Part shown: positions 44,320 to 52,969 of the stretch, piece after piece
How the letters are laid out: the number at the start of each line of letters is the position of its first letter
Position numbering within the stretch: position 1 is the stretch's first letter
DNA from: Alistipes indistinctus YIT 12060
GTDB taxonomy: Bacteria > Bacteroidota > Bacteroidia > Bacteroidales > Rikenellaceae
Length of the DNA stretch: 64,000 nucleotides
Assembly (NCBI RefSeq): GCF_025144995.1
Contig: NZ_CP102250.1
Span: 930,001-994,000 of the forward strand
Reading direction: 5' to 3'
The notes under the pieces: generated by a model
Database searches by the model: none
What the model was told of the DNA's origin: nothing
Seen by the model: the letters and a program-made list of their open reading frames with translations, nothing else
Program-made: the position numbers and the translations under genes

Positions 44320-45327
44320 ATGAAACCCGCACGCTTGTTCGGAATGCTCCTGGCAGGAGTATTCGCCGCATTCACCTTTTCCCCTGCTTCAGCCCTGGAA
44401 CTGACCGGCACACGCCGCATCTGGGACCAAGCTCCGCACTCGGCGTTCACCGGACTGATCGACTACGAGGGCAAACTCTACTGCTGTTTCCGCGAAGCGA
44501 AAAGCCATGTCCCGCAACTCACGGGCGAAGATGGCAAGATCCGCATCCTGGTCTCCGACACCGGAGAAGCATGGGAACCGTTCGCACTGGTCGAATCGCA
44601 GGGCACCGACCTGCGCGACCCGCAACTGAGCAGGACGCCCGACGGGCGGCTGATGCTGCTGATGGGCGGCAGCCGTTACGAGAACGGACAATTCCTCGGG
44701 GGAATTTCGCATGTATCGTTCCTCAATTCGAGGAGCAGAACTTTTTCCGCCCCGATACCGATCGAGGTGGACAAAACGCTCTTCCCGAATAAAATCTGGC
44801 TTTGGAAAATCACCTGGCACGGCCCGGAAGGTTACGCGACGATCTACGAAAACGACCGTCTGTCATTGGTAAAAACGTCGGACGGATTGCATTACGATCT
44901 CGTTACCAGGCTGCGCTGCGACAGCATGCCGAACGAAACGGCGCTGCTGTTCGGCCCCAACGACGAACTCTACCTGCTCGTCCGGCGAGAAATAGGCGGT
45001 GCCACGGGCGTGTGGGGAGAAAGCCGTCCTCCATATACGGAATGGGAATGGAACGACCTGGGCATCCGCCTCGGCGGCCCTAACCTGTGCGCACTGCCCG
45101 ACGGAAGCATCCTGATCGGCTCACGGGAGGTGCAAAAGGAACCCCATTGCGGCCTGTACGGGCTGGATGGATCGAAACGCGCCGAACTGCTCCTGCGGCT
45201 GCCCAGCGGCGGCGACTGCAGTTATCCGGGTTTTGTTGTCCGCGGTAACACGCTTTGGATCTCTTACTACTCGTCGCACGAAGGACACGCTGCGATCTAC
45301 CTCGCTACAGTGCGGCTGGACCGGTAA
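44320..45327 (+). CDS. sialidase-fold (six-bladed propeller) exported protein
   Basis: 335 residues from ATG 44320, where a signal peptide begins (LFGMLLAGVFAAFTFSPASA). The upstream open frame overlaps the preceding gene and its terminator. The body shows propeller-like repeats: APHSAFTGLIDYEGKLYCCFREA, then RILVSDTGEAWEPF (an Asp-box-like turn), DLRDPQLSRTPDGRLML, LVKTSDGLHYDLV and LCALPDGSILIGSRE, ending in GNTLWISYYSSHEGHAAIY. This resembles exo-sialidase-superfamily proteins, but the full sialidase arginine triad cannot be confirmed, so the substrate is unknown. It probably works on glycans in the periplasm or outside. Confidence 0.72.
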   Translation: MKPARLFGMLLAGVFAAFTFSPASALELTGTRRIWDQAPHSAFTGLIDYEGKLYCCFREAKSHVPQLTGEDGKIRILVSDTGEAWEPFALVESQGTDLRDPQLSRTPDGRLMLLMGGSRYENGQFLGGISHVSFLNSRSRTFSAPIPIEVDKTLFPNKIWLWKITWHGPEGYATIYENDRLSLVKTSDGLHYDLVTRLRCDSMPNETALLFGPNDELYLLVRREIGGATGVWGESRPPYTEWEWNDLGIRLGGPNLCALPDGSILIGSREVQKEPHCGLYGLDGSKRAELLLRLPSGGDCSYPGFVVRGNTLWISYYSSHEGHAAIYLATVRLDR

Positions 45328-45510
45328 CTGCCGGTATACTTTTCCAAAACAAAATAAGGCAAAACCGAACTTCCCGGCCCCGCACCCGAGAGAGACGCCA
45401 AAAAGACACCTGGGAAATACCCGAAACAACATACCCGAGACACAACATCAAACTGTACACACAGCACCATAGAATATCAGGAAACACCCGGAAGGGACTT
45501 CCGGAAGAAT

Positions 45511-48495
45511 CTATACGTCTGCGGGACGGATTATCGCCCGGTTTTTGCGGCCGTCTACAAAGATGTAAAGCGGCTCCGGAAAACGCACATGGCGGACATA
45601 CGCACTTTCGTACAGGGCGGGCTGCGTATCGAGCTGTGCGATATCGAAGCGGCCGTCCCCCTGGAACGGATTGATCGTCAGGTAGCCGACCCCGAACGAG
45701 GTGAGATTCTGAAAAAAGTGCGTGCCTTGGCTCGGTTCGACACGGAAATTATCCAGCCCGCACTCGACGATCACTTTCGCCTCTGAAATATGCGGCCACT
45801 TGACCGGTACGCCGAGCCACGGATCGCTCGATCCCCAACGGCCCGGACCGACCAGCACATAGGAGCGTTTCTGGTCGCGCAACTCCGTATTGAGCCGGTT
45901 CACCTCGTCGGCCATTTGTTGCGTATGGGCGGTATCGAACCTGTCGGGGCGGATGTAGACCACGTCGGTAACCCCTTCGATCGCACCTAACCCCAGCGCG
46001 CTCTCGGCATAGATGAGCGCACCGGAGGTATCCACCTGATCCCAGTCGAGCGAACGGTTCGACGGACTGTCCACGATCGGACGGATCTGGAGCATATCGA
46101 ACACCTTGTCCTCCCCGTACGGCACATCCATATTGACGGCAAATTCGATCTCGACCGGACAGCGCAACTCCCGTTCGCCGAGGGCGAGCATATCGCTCAG
46201 AATCCCGGCCAGCGGCATCGTATCGTATTTCAGGATTTGCGAAAAAGTGACGATCTTGCGCCCCTCTTCGAAATTGCTGTCCGAAATACGCTGGTTTTGC
46301 ATGTCCCAGGTCGAAGCCACATAGCGCATGTTGCGGAAATGTTTGGCTTTGTTGATTTCGAAACGCTGCAGGTTCACCGCATCGTCGAGCGACGTTTTGA
46401 ACTCCTCGGGACGCAGGTTCAGCGCATACATCTCGCGCTGGGTATCCCGCAACGTCAGTTCGGTCGTCGAAAGCTGCAGCACATTGCGCGGGTAACGCGG
46501 TGAAAAACGCAGCGTTAATCCGCCTTCGACCACCAGTTTACCCAATCCGAAAGCCAGATTCACGATCCCGTCCTGCGGCTGCTCGTCGCCGATCGGGTAA
46601 AAATTCAGCGAGCGCGCCACGCCGGAGATGGTCGGGAAGAAATAACCGCTGTCCTCGGTACCGCAGACATCCTGGATCACCACAGCCATTTTTTCCTCGC
46701 TCAGCAGGTTCGAACTGGCCTGGATATAGGCCCGGCTCGCCGCGAAATAGACCGACGCATAGACGCTCTTGACCGCTTTGCCCAACAGACGCAACATCTG
46801 GTCTTCATTGTCCGTCTTGGGAATCATATAGGTCGAGTAGATACCGGCGAAGGGCTGGTAATGCGAATCCTCCAGTTTCGAGCTCGACCGAATCGCCAAC
46901 GGCCCGGAAACGGTGCGGATGTAAGCCCGCAGATCGTTCACGAGCGTTTCCGGCAACCGCGAGCTGACGAATTCCGAGAGAATCTCCTCATCGCCCACAT
47001 CGGCATTGATCACATACATCAGCCCGTTGTCCCGGACGAACTGGTCGAAATAGTCGGTGGCCACGACCACCGTGCGGGGCAGCATCACTTTGACTCCCTC
47101 GTATTTATCGTAGAGGTCGTAACGCTGCAACATATTATTGATGAAGGCCAGTCCTCGGGCCTTTCCCCCCAGCGACCCCTCGCCGATACGGGCAAACCAG
47201 ATGTAGCGGTTATAGGTCTGCGCGTCGAAATGCGCGACCACGCCGTGCCCCTGTACGATGCGGTATTCGGTAATCGCTTTGGCAATGAACTCGCGGAGCC
47301 CGTCCACCGTCGGAAAATGGCTCTCGGAAACGGATTTGAACATACCCGCCAGCCGGAACAATCCCCGTGAATACATCCACTTCGACAGTCGGTTCCGGGA
47401 GGTGTAATAGAGCAACACCTCTTCGGGAATCTCCTGCACGAGCCGCTGCATATCGCGCAGGTCGCGCGCACGGCCGATCACCTCGCCGCTGCCGGGATCG
47501 CGGAATACGAAATCGCCGAAAGCGAACTCCTCGCTGATGTAGTCGCTCAGCTCGATCAACAGCGTTTTCGAATACTTGACGACAAATCCCACCCCCAGTT
47601 CCTCAGCCGTCTTGCGCATGCTCTCCTGGGAGGATTGCAACAGGAAAGGCATGTGCGGATCGTCGCTCTTGATCAGCCGGCACAGGTCGATCCCCGCATC
47701 GAGTTTCTCGCTGTCCGCAGGATCGTTCTTGTGCAGCACGAACCCCACATCGGAGATTACGCCCAGCAGGTTACGCTTGTAACGCTCGTAAAGCATCACC
47801 GCCTCTTCGTAATTGGTCGCCAGCAGGATTTTGGGACGCCCGCGTTTGCGCAGCATCTGTTGCTGCTCGTTGAGCGCCTCTTTGAGAAACTCAGCGCTCT
47901 GCTGCAGCACCAACTTATAAATTGCGGGCAGGTAGGTCGAGTAATAACGGATCGAATCTTCGACCAGCAGGATCGACTGCACGCCCACCCCGAGAATATC
48001 GTCGTCGGCGTTCATCCGGTCCTCGATCAGCTTGACGATCGCCAGGATCAGGTCGGCGTTGCCGTGCCAGCTGAAGATATAGTCGATCGCAGAACGGTCT
48101 TCGCCCTCTATGCGGCGGTAAATATCCTTCGAGAAGTTGGTCAGCAGCACGAACGGAATTTCGGGATGCAGCGCCTTGAGTTGTTTAGAGAAGTGGAATA
48201 CGTCGAGATCCCCGACGTTGAACATACTGATAACCAGGTCGAAATCATTTTCACCCTGCAACAACTCCAGCGCCTCGGTCGAACTGCTCACCCGCGTGAA
48301 CGACGGCGGGTTGCTCAGGTTCAGCTCCATATACTCGTGGTTGAGCTGCACCTCCAGGCGCCCGTCCTCTTCGAGGGTATAGGCATCATAGCTGCTGCAG
48401 ATCAGCAAAATTCTGCGGATGCGCCGGCGCATCAGGTTACGGTAGTCGGTTTTGGCGAGCCTGCGCGCGCCGGATGGGATCGTTTTTTGTGCCAT
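45511..48495 (-). CDS. receiver-like / PEP-synthase-type ATP-grasp protein
   Basis: 994 residues. Residues about 28-170 resemble a response-regulator receiver whose phosphoacceptor position is not Asp (FDLVISMFNVGD). A second receiver-like unit at about 175-330 has an acidic pair (LLVEDS) and an Asp in LGVISDVGF. Residues about 430-760 form the ATP-grasp PPDK/PEP-synthase N-domain (GEGSLGGKARGLAFINN, then IRSSSKLEDSHYQPFAGIYSTYM). The C-terminus has LVGPGRWGSSDPWLG and GTHFFQNLTSF. No swivelling phosphohistidine motif or PEP-binding barrel is seen, so it is not a complete PEP synthase. It lies downstream of the kinase gene on the same strand (73-base gap), suggesting a signalling role. Confidence 0.78.
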   Translation of the reverse strand: MAQKTIPSGARRLAKTDYRNLMRRRIRRILLICSSYDAYTLEEDGRLEVQLNHEYMELNLSNPPSFTRVSSSTEALELLQGENDFDLVISMFNVGDLDVFHFSKQLKALHPEIPFVLLTNFSKDIYRRIEGEDRSAIDYIFSWHGNADLILAIVKLIEDRMNADDDILGVGVQSILLVEDSIRYYSTYLPAIYKLVLQQSAEFLKEALNEQQQMLRKRGRPKILLATNYEEAVMLYERYKRNLLGVISDVGFVLHKNDPADSEKLDAGIDLCRLIKSDDPHMPFLLQSSQESMRKTAEELGVGFVVKYSKTLLIELSDYISEEFAFGDFVFRDPGSGEVIGRARDLRDMQRLVQEIPEEVLLYYTSRNRLSKWMYSRGLFRLAGMFKSVSESHFPTVDGLREFIAKAITEYRIVQGHGVVAHFDAQTYNRYIWFARIGEGSLGGKARGLAFINNMLQRYDLYDKYEGVKVMLPRTVVVATDYFDQFVRDNGLMYVINADVGDEEILSEFVSSRLPETLVNDLRAYIRTVSGPLAIRSSSKLEDSHYQPFAGIYSTYMIPKTDNEDQMLRLLGKAVKSVYASVYFAASRAYIQASSNLLSEEKMAVVIQDVCGTEDSGYFFPTISGVARSLNFYPIGDEQPQDGIVNLAFGLGKLVVEGGLTLRFSPRYPRNVLQLSTTELTLRDTQREMYALNLRPEEFKTSLDDAVNLQRFEINKAKHFRNMRYVASTWDMQNQRISDSNFEEGRKIVTFSQILKYDTMPLAGILSDMLALGERELRCPVEIEFAVNMDVPYGEDKVFDMLQIRPIVDSPSNRSLDWDQVDTSGALIYAESALGLGAIEGVTDVVYIRPDRFDTAHTQQMADEVNRLNTELRDQKRSYVLVGPGRWGSSDPWLGVPVKWPHISEAKVIVECGLDNFRVEPSQGTHFFQNLTSFGVGYLTINPFQGDGRFDIAQLDTQPALYESAYVRHVRFPEPLYIFVDGRKNRAIIRPADV

Positions 48496-48568
48496 GTCGG
48501 ATAAGGCTTTCCTACAAAACTACACAAAATCCGGTACTTCCGTCCTCCGGAGCCGCCGATTTTTCACA

Positions 48569-49879
48569 TTAGCGGAACACCAGCCGGAACCGCGTCTCCC
48601 GGGGCGTCGAATGCTGCAACTTGAGGCTGCCGCGGTGCAGGCGCATGATCTGCCGCGAAACGCTCAGGCCGATGCCCGATCCATGCTCCTTCGTGGTAAA
48701 GAAGGGTACGAAAATATGCTGGGACACCTCTTCCGAAATCGGTTCGCCGTTGTTGGCCACATCGACGATCACATGCTTCTCGTCGTTGCAGAAAGCCGAA
48801 AGCGCGATCACACCTCCTTCGCGAGTACCGATCGCACCGGCGGCATTTTTCAACAGGTTCAGGATCACCTGCGTAATTTGGTTGCCATCGGCATAGAGGA
48901 TCAAATCTTCGGGCTCGACGCGGATATCGACACGAATGTGCTGCTCTTCGATCTGGCGGCTGACCAGCATCACGATCCGCTCGAGGAATTTGCGCACGTC
49001 GAGCAGTTCCATCTCCGGCGCGGGAATCCGGGTAAAGCTACGGTAAGACTCGACGAATGAAATCAGGCTTTTGCTGGTCGCATGAATCGCTTCGAGACCG
49101 CGATAGGTGTCGTCATCGCGGTTGCCGTGCAGCCTGAGGAGCGTATCGCTGAGCGACATCACCGGCGTAACGGCGTTCATAATCTCGTGGGTCAGCACGC
49201 GCGTCAGTCGTATCCACGACTCCAACTCCTTATCGTCCAGCTCACGGTCGATGTCGTTCACGGCAATGATACGCAGCCTCGTGCCCCGGATCGTCACCTC
49301 AGAAGCCTGCAACGCCAAATTGACCTCTCCCCGCTCGTGATGCAGCGTCACACGCGTTCCTTCGCCAACTTCGAGCGCCCGGAACTTTTCGGTCAGCCCC
49401 TCCTCAACCCGGTCGAGCTGGCTCAGGTGCGTAAAAACCGACAACCCCAGCAAACGCAACGCCTCGGAATTGGTCTGCATGACGCTGCCCCGTTCGTTCA
49501 CGACCACAATGCCGGTAATGATCCGTTCGAGGATCAGCTCATAATATTTCTCGCGCTCGATCGCCTCGTTCTTGGCCTTGACCAGCAACTCCTTGATCCG
49601 GTTGAGCGACCGGTTGAACAGGTCGTCCGAAAGCGAACTGCCGTAACGGGTGAACTGAAAGGCATAGTCGTTGTTTTCGATCGCATTGAACATAAACGTG
49701 ATCTTGCGCGTATTGGACCGGTAGAGCCGGAAAACACCGCCTAACAACAAACAGGCGACGGCTGCCGTCAGGATTCCGTAAAACCAGAGATTGTGGATAA
49801 TCAGCAGGGTTGCCCCCACCGTCGCCGCAATCAGCAACAGCAGCACCAACGCCAGCTTCGAGGCCACTCCCCTGAACAT
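48569..49879 (-). CDS. sensor histidine kinase, NtrB/NtrY-like
   Basis: 436 residues. Two adjacent transmembrane helices near the N-terminus (LVLLLLIAATVGATLLII and FYGILTAAVACLLLGG) have almost no periplasmic loop. A HAMP-like linker and a PAS-like region follow (ERIITGIVVVNERGSVMQTN). Then come the dimerisation/phosphoacceptor helix VLTHEIMNAVTPVMSLSDTLL with its His, and the ATPase domain: ITQVILNLLKNAAGAI (N box), VANNGEPISEEV (G1) and GSGIGLSVSRQIM (G2). Its gene starts 2 bases after the stop of the sigma-54 response regulator gene, so they form a two-component pair. Sensing is probably membrane- or cytoplasm-based. Confidence 0.93.
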   Translation of the reverse strand: MFRGVASKLALVLLLLIAATVGATLLIIHNLWFYGILTAAVACLLLGGVFRLYRSNTRKITFMFNAIENNDYAFQFTRYGSSLSDDLFNRSLNRIKELLVKAKNEAIEREKYYELILERIITGIVVVNERGSVMQTNSEALRLLGLSVFTHLSQLDRVEEGLTEKFRALEVGEGTRVTLHHERGEVNLALQASEVTIRGTRLRIIAVNDIDRELDDKELESWIRLTRVLTHEIMNAVTPVMSLSDTLLRLHGNRDDDTYRGLEAIHATSKSLISFVESYRSFTRIPAPEMELLDVRKFLERIVMLVSRQIEEQHIRVDIRVEPEDLILYADGNQITQVILNLLKNAAGAIGTREGGVIALSAFCNDEKHVIVDVANNGEPISEEVSQHIFVPFFTTKEHGSGIGLSVSRQIMRLHRGSLKLQHSTPRETRFRLVFR

Positions 49880-49881
49880 CC

Positions 49882-51240
49882 CTAAAGATTGTATTTTTTG
49901 ATTTTGTTATAAAGTGTCTGCCGTGTAATCCCGAGTTGTACGGCCACCTGCGACAGATTGCCCTTGTGCTGGTCCATCGCCCGGCGGATCAGCGAGGATT
50001 CCATCTCCTCGAGCGTCGTGACGCCGCCCGGCATAACCGTTTCGTCGCGCTGCGCCAATACGAAATCGGCAGCTTGCAACCGCTCCCCTTCGCACAGAAT
50101 CACCGCTTTCTCCACTGCATGCTGCAATTCGCGGATATTTCCGTACCAGGGATAGGCGCCCAGCTTCTCGGCCGCAGTCCTGTCGATCGCGGTAATGTTC
50201 TTGCCGTACCGCGCGGCATATTGTGACAGGAAACGTTCAGCCAGCGGCAGGATGTCCTCCGGGCGGTCGCGCAGCGGCGGCAGCGTCACATGGATCGTAT
50301 TGATCCTGTAAAAAAGGTCTTCACGGAAAGAGCCGGACGCGACCATTTCCGGCAGGTTACGGTTCGTCGCGCAAATCAGCCGGATATCGACCGGCACCGG
50401 CGTATTGCTGCCCACGCGCGTCACGGTACGGCTCTGGATGACCGACAACAATTTGGACTGCAAATGGTACGGCAGGTTGCCGATCTCGTCGAGAAAGAGC
50501 GTCCCGCCCGAGGCCACTTCGAATTTGCCGGCCCGGTCGCTGCGGGCATCCGTAAAAGCCCCCTTGACATGGCCGAACAACTCGCTCTCGAAAAGCGTCT
50601 CGGTCAGGGCCCCCATATCGACGCTCACCAGCGACTCGTCCCGCCGCGCGGAAAGCGCATGGATCTCCCGCGCCAGCATATCCTTGCCCGTGCCGTTTTC
50701 CCCCGCAATCAGGATCGTGGCATCGGTAGGCGCCACCTTTTCAATCATCTGCCTGAGGGTCCGCATAGCCTCGGAATCACCCCAGAACATCGACGCCTCG
50801 CTGCGGAATTCACGCTTAATCTCGCGCAACTGCTTAACTTCCTGCTTCGAAATGCTCAGGTTATAGGCCGCCTGCAACGTGGCGATCAGTTTCGAATTAT
50901 CCCAGGGCTTCACAACGAAATCGACCGCCCCCTTTTTGATCGCCTTGACGGCCAGATCGATGTCGGCATAGGCTGTAAAAAGCACCACCTGCGAGGCGGG
51001 AGACTCTTTCTTCACTTCGGAAAGCCAGTAAAGCCCTTCGTTGCCGTTGTTGATACCGGCCGAAAAGTTCATATCGAGCAGCACCACGTCGAATTTTTCC
51101 GAACGGAGCGTCGAAACCAGCGCGGTCGGCGCCGGAAGCGTCACCACCCTGTTGAAATAATTGCCCAGCAAGAGTTTCAACGCCGTGAGGATGCTTTTGT
51201 TGTCATCCACGATCAATATACTGCCCGCCTTACCCGTCAT
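49882..51240 (-). CDS. sigma-54-dependent response regulator, NtrC family
   Basis: 452 residues in three domains. The receiver (about 5-130) has the acidic pair in LIVDDNKS, the phosphoacceptor Asp in VVLLDMNFS, Thr in LFTAYAD and Lys in VVKPWD. The AAA+ domain (about 150-380) has Walker A GENGTGKDM, the sigma-54 contact loop as GAFTDA (a variant of GAFTGA) and Walker B in GGTLFLDEIGNL. A Fis-type HTH follows (LSQVAVQLGITRQTLYNKIKKYNL). It is the first gene of the leftward unit and is divergent from the efflux operon, whose promoter region carries a sigma-54 site and an inverted repeat, its probable target. Confidence 0.95.
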   Translation of the reverse strand: MTGKAGSILIVDDNKSILTALKLLLGNYFNRVVTLPAPTALVSTLRSEKFDVVLLDMNFSAGINNGNEGLYWLSEVKKESPASQVVLFTAYADIDLAVKAIKKGAVDFVVKPWDNSKLIATLQAAYNLSISKQEVKQLREIKREFRSEASMFWGDSEAMRTLRQMIEKVAPTDATILIAGENGTGKDMLAREIHALSARRDESLVSVDMGALTETLFESELFGHVKGAFTDARSDRAGKFEVASGGTLFLDEIGNLPYHLQSKLLSVIQSRTVTRVGSNTPVPVDIRLICATNRNLPEMVASGSFREDLFYRINTIHVTLPPLRDRPEDILPLAERFLSQYAARYGKNITAIDRTAAEKLGAYPWYGNIRELQHAVEKAVILCEGERLQAADFVLAQRDETVMPGGVTTLEEMESSLIRRAMDQHKGNLSQVAVQLGITRQTLYNKIKKYNL

Positions 51241-51388
51241 TTCATTTTTCCTTAAAAACTACCGGTCCTGTCGCGCCGACATTCCGGCGAATATCAAATC
51301 AAATATACCTAAAAAATCATCTGCGAAAACAAGCGCACAACCTTTACCCTCCATTTACAAAACGCAGGTTCGTCTAAAAATTATACAA

Positions 51389-51411
51389 GAGTGTCAAATT
51401 TATTGACACTC
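51389..51411. promoter_or_regulatory. inverted repeat, probable NtrC-type activator site
   Basis: GAGTGTCAA (51389-51397) and TTGACACTC (51403-51411) are perfect 9-bp arms with a 5-base spacer. The centre is about 64 bases upstream of the -24 element and about 90 upstream of the predicted start, normal for an enhancer site of a sigma-54 activator. Confidence 0.8.
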
Positions 51412-51463
51412 ACCCGCACCAACCGAGCAACTAACACACTATACAACAAACACTTAATCCACA

Positions 51464-51479
51464 AGGCATACTTTTGGCA
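51464..51479 (+). promoter_or_regulatory. sigma-54 (-24/-12) promoter of the efflux operon
   Basis: AGGCATACTTTTGGCA matches 14 of 16 positions of TGGCAYRNNNNTTGCW, with GG and GC at the required 10-base spacing. The predicted start is near 51490, giving a leader of about 27 bases before the TolC gene start at 51517. Confidence 0.78.
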
Positions 51480-51516
51480 CAAAAGAGAACCAAACACATC
51501 AGAAATTACACTAAAA

Positions 51517-52878
51517 ATGTCACGAACCCGAATCATTCCCTTGATCACTCTGGTCACGGCAATCGGCACCCTTCCGGCCCGTGCGGCAGATGAGGGCAAA
51601 GCCTGGACGCTGCACGACTGTATGGCCTATGCGGTCGAACATTCGCCGCGCAGCAAGATACAGGAGCTGACGAATGCCAATACCGACCGCGATCACCTCG
51701 CAGCGATCATGAATTTTCTGCCTTACATCAGCGGTTCGGTAGGAGCCAATGCCAACTTCGGCCGATCGCTCGACCCCGAGACCAACACCTACACCGCTCA
51801 AAACAACTTCAATAACTCTTACAGCGTCTCCGGTTCGCTGCCATTGTTCAACGGTTTCAAAGTAGTCAACAACCTTCGCATCGCAAAAATAGCCCGGCTG
51901 CAGGGTGCCGAAAACATGCAGCTGATCAATGATGAAATCGCGCTCGAAACGATGCAGGCCTATGCCGACGTACATTATTACCGCGGGATGGTCAACCTGG
52001 CGGGGGAACAGCTCGCGGAGAGCAAAAACACGCTGTACCAGGCCAAAGTACAGGAGGAGTTGGGACTGAAAGGCAACGCCGACGTACTGGAAATCGAGGC
52101 TAAAGTGGCCAGCGAGGATTTCAATCTCACCCGGCAGCAAAACCTTTACGCCGATGCAATGCTGAAACTCAAGGAAGCGATGTTCTACCCGATCGGCGAC
52201 ACGCTTCCGCTCGATACCACACAGCACTGGGCAATGGCGCCTCTCGCACCGCACGTTCCTGCCGACAGCATCTACCGGACGGCCACCGATTTTCTGCCGA
52301 AAGCGCGGATCGCACAGCTCGACTTCCAAACCGCAATGCTCAACTTCCGGACAGCCAAATGGCAATTGCTGCCTTCTTTGTCACTCAGCGGCGGTGTCTC
52401 TACCAGTTACAGCCAGACAATCGGAGGAAACGCCGTAGAGCACGCTCCTTTCCGCCAACAATTCAAAGACCGGGTAGGTAAATATGTCAGTGTCGGACTT
52501 AATATTCCTATTTTTAAGAACTACTCGCAACAGATCACCATCGCCAAACAACGCAACCTGATGAAAATAAGCGATCAGGAACAAAAACAAACGCTGCACG
52601 AGATCGAAAGCGAAATCCAACGCGCCGTACAGGATATGGAAGGAACCGCCAAAGAATACATACAATGCACCAAACAAGTAATCGCCCAGGAGATGGCATA
52701 CAAAGCCATGCGCAGGAAATACGAAGAGGGGCTCGCCAGCGTCATCGACCTGCAAACCTCTTCGAACCAGTTACTCGTGGCAAAAGCCGCGAAACTCAAC
52801 GCACTGCTGCAATACCTGATCAAAAAACGTGTGGTCGATTACTACAAGGGTACTCCCTACCTCGAACAGGACTATTAA
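51517..52878 (+). CDS. TolC family outer-membrane efflux protein
   Basis: 453 residues from ATG 51517, which gives a signal peptide (RIIPLITLVTAIGTLPARAA); the longer frame extends back through the promoter. WTLHDCMAYAVEHSPRSKIQEL begins the first OEP helix repeat. FNNSYSVSGSLPLFNGFKVVNNL and YVSVGLNIPIFKNYSQQI mark the two beta-strand/helix junctions of the TolC trimer fold, and the last repeat ends YEEGLASVIDLQTSSNQLL. It forms the outer-membrane channel of a tripartite exporter. It is the first gene of the rightward operon, controlled by the sigma-54 promoter. Confidence 0.95.
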   Translation: MSRTRIIPLITLVTAIGTLPARAADEGKAWTLHDCMAYAVEHSPRSKIQELTNANTDRDHLAAIMNFLPYISGSVGANANFGRSLDPETNTYTAQNNFNNSYSVSGSLPLFNGFKVVNNLRIAKIARLQGAENMQLINDEIALETMQAYADVHYYRGMVNLAGEQLAESKNTLYQAKVQEELGLKGNADVLEIEAKVASEDFNLTRQQNLYADAMLKLKEAMFYPIGDTLPLDTTQHWAMAPLAPHVPADSIYRTATDFLPKARIAQLDFQTAMLNFRTAKWQLLPSLSLSGGVSTSYSQTIGGNAVEHAPFRQQFKDRVGKYVSVGLNIPIFKNYSQQITIAKQRNLMKISDQEQKQTLHEIESEIQRAVQDMEGTAKEYIQCTKQVIAQEMAYKAMRRKYEEGLASVIDLQTSSNQLLVAKAAKLNALLQYLIKKRVVDYYKGTPYLEQDY

Positions 52879-52969
52879 CACAACCTGTACGGAATTAAAA
52901 CAGAACCTGCGACAAACGGATACACCGCCCGAAACACGATAAGAACAAGAATCATTCAGACATACGGAT

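Noticed and set aside
45511-48495. Ordinary phosphoenolpyruvate synthase
   Set aside because: The phosphohistidine swivel domain and the PEP-binding barrel are not seen.
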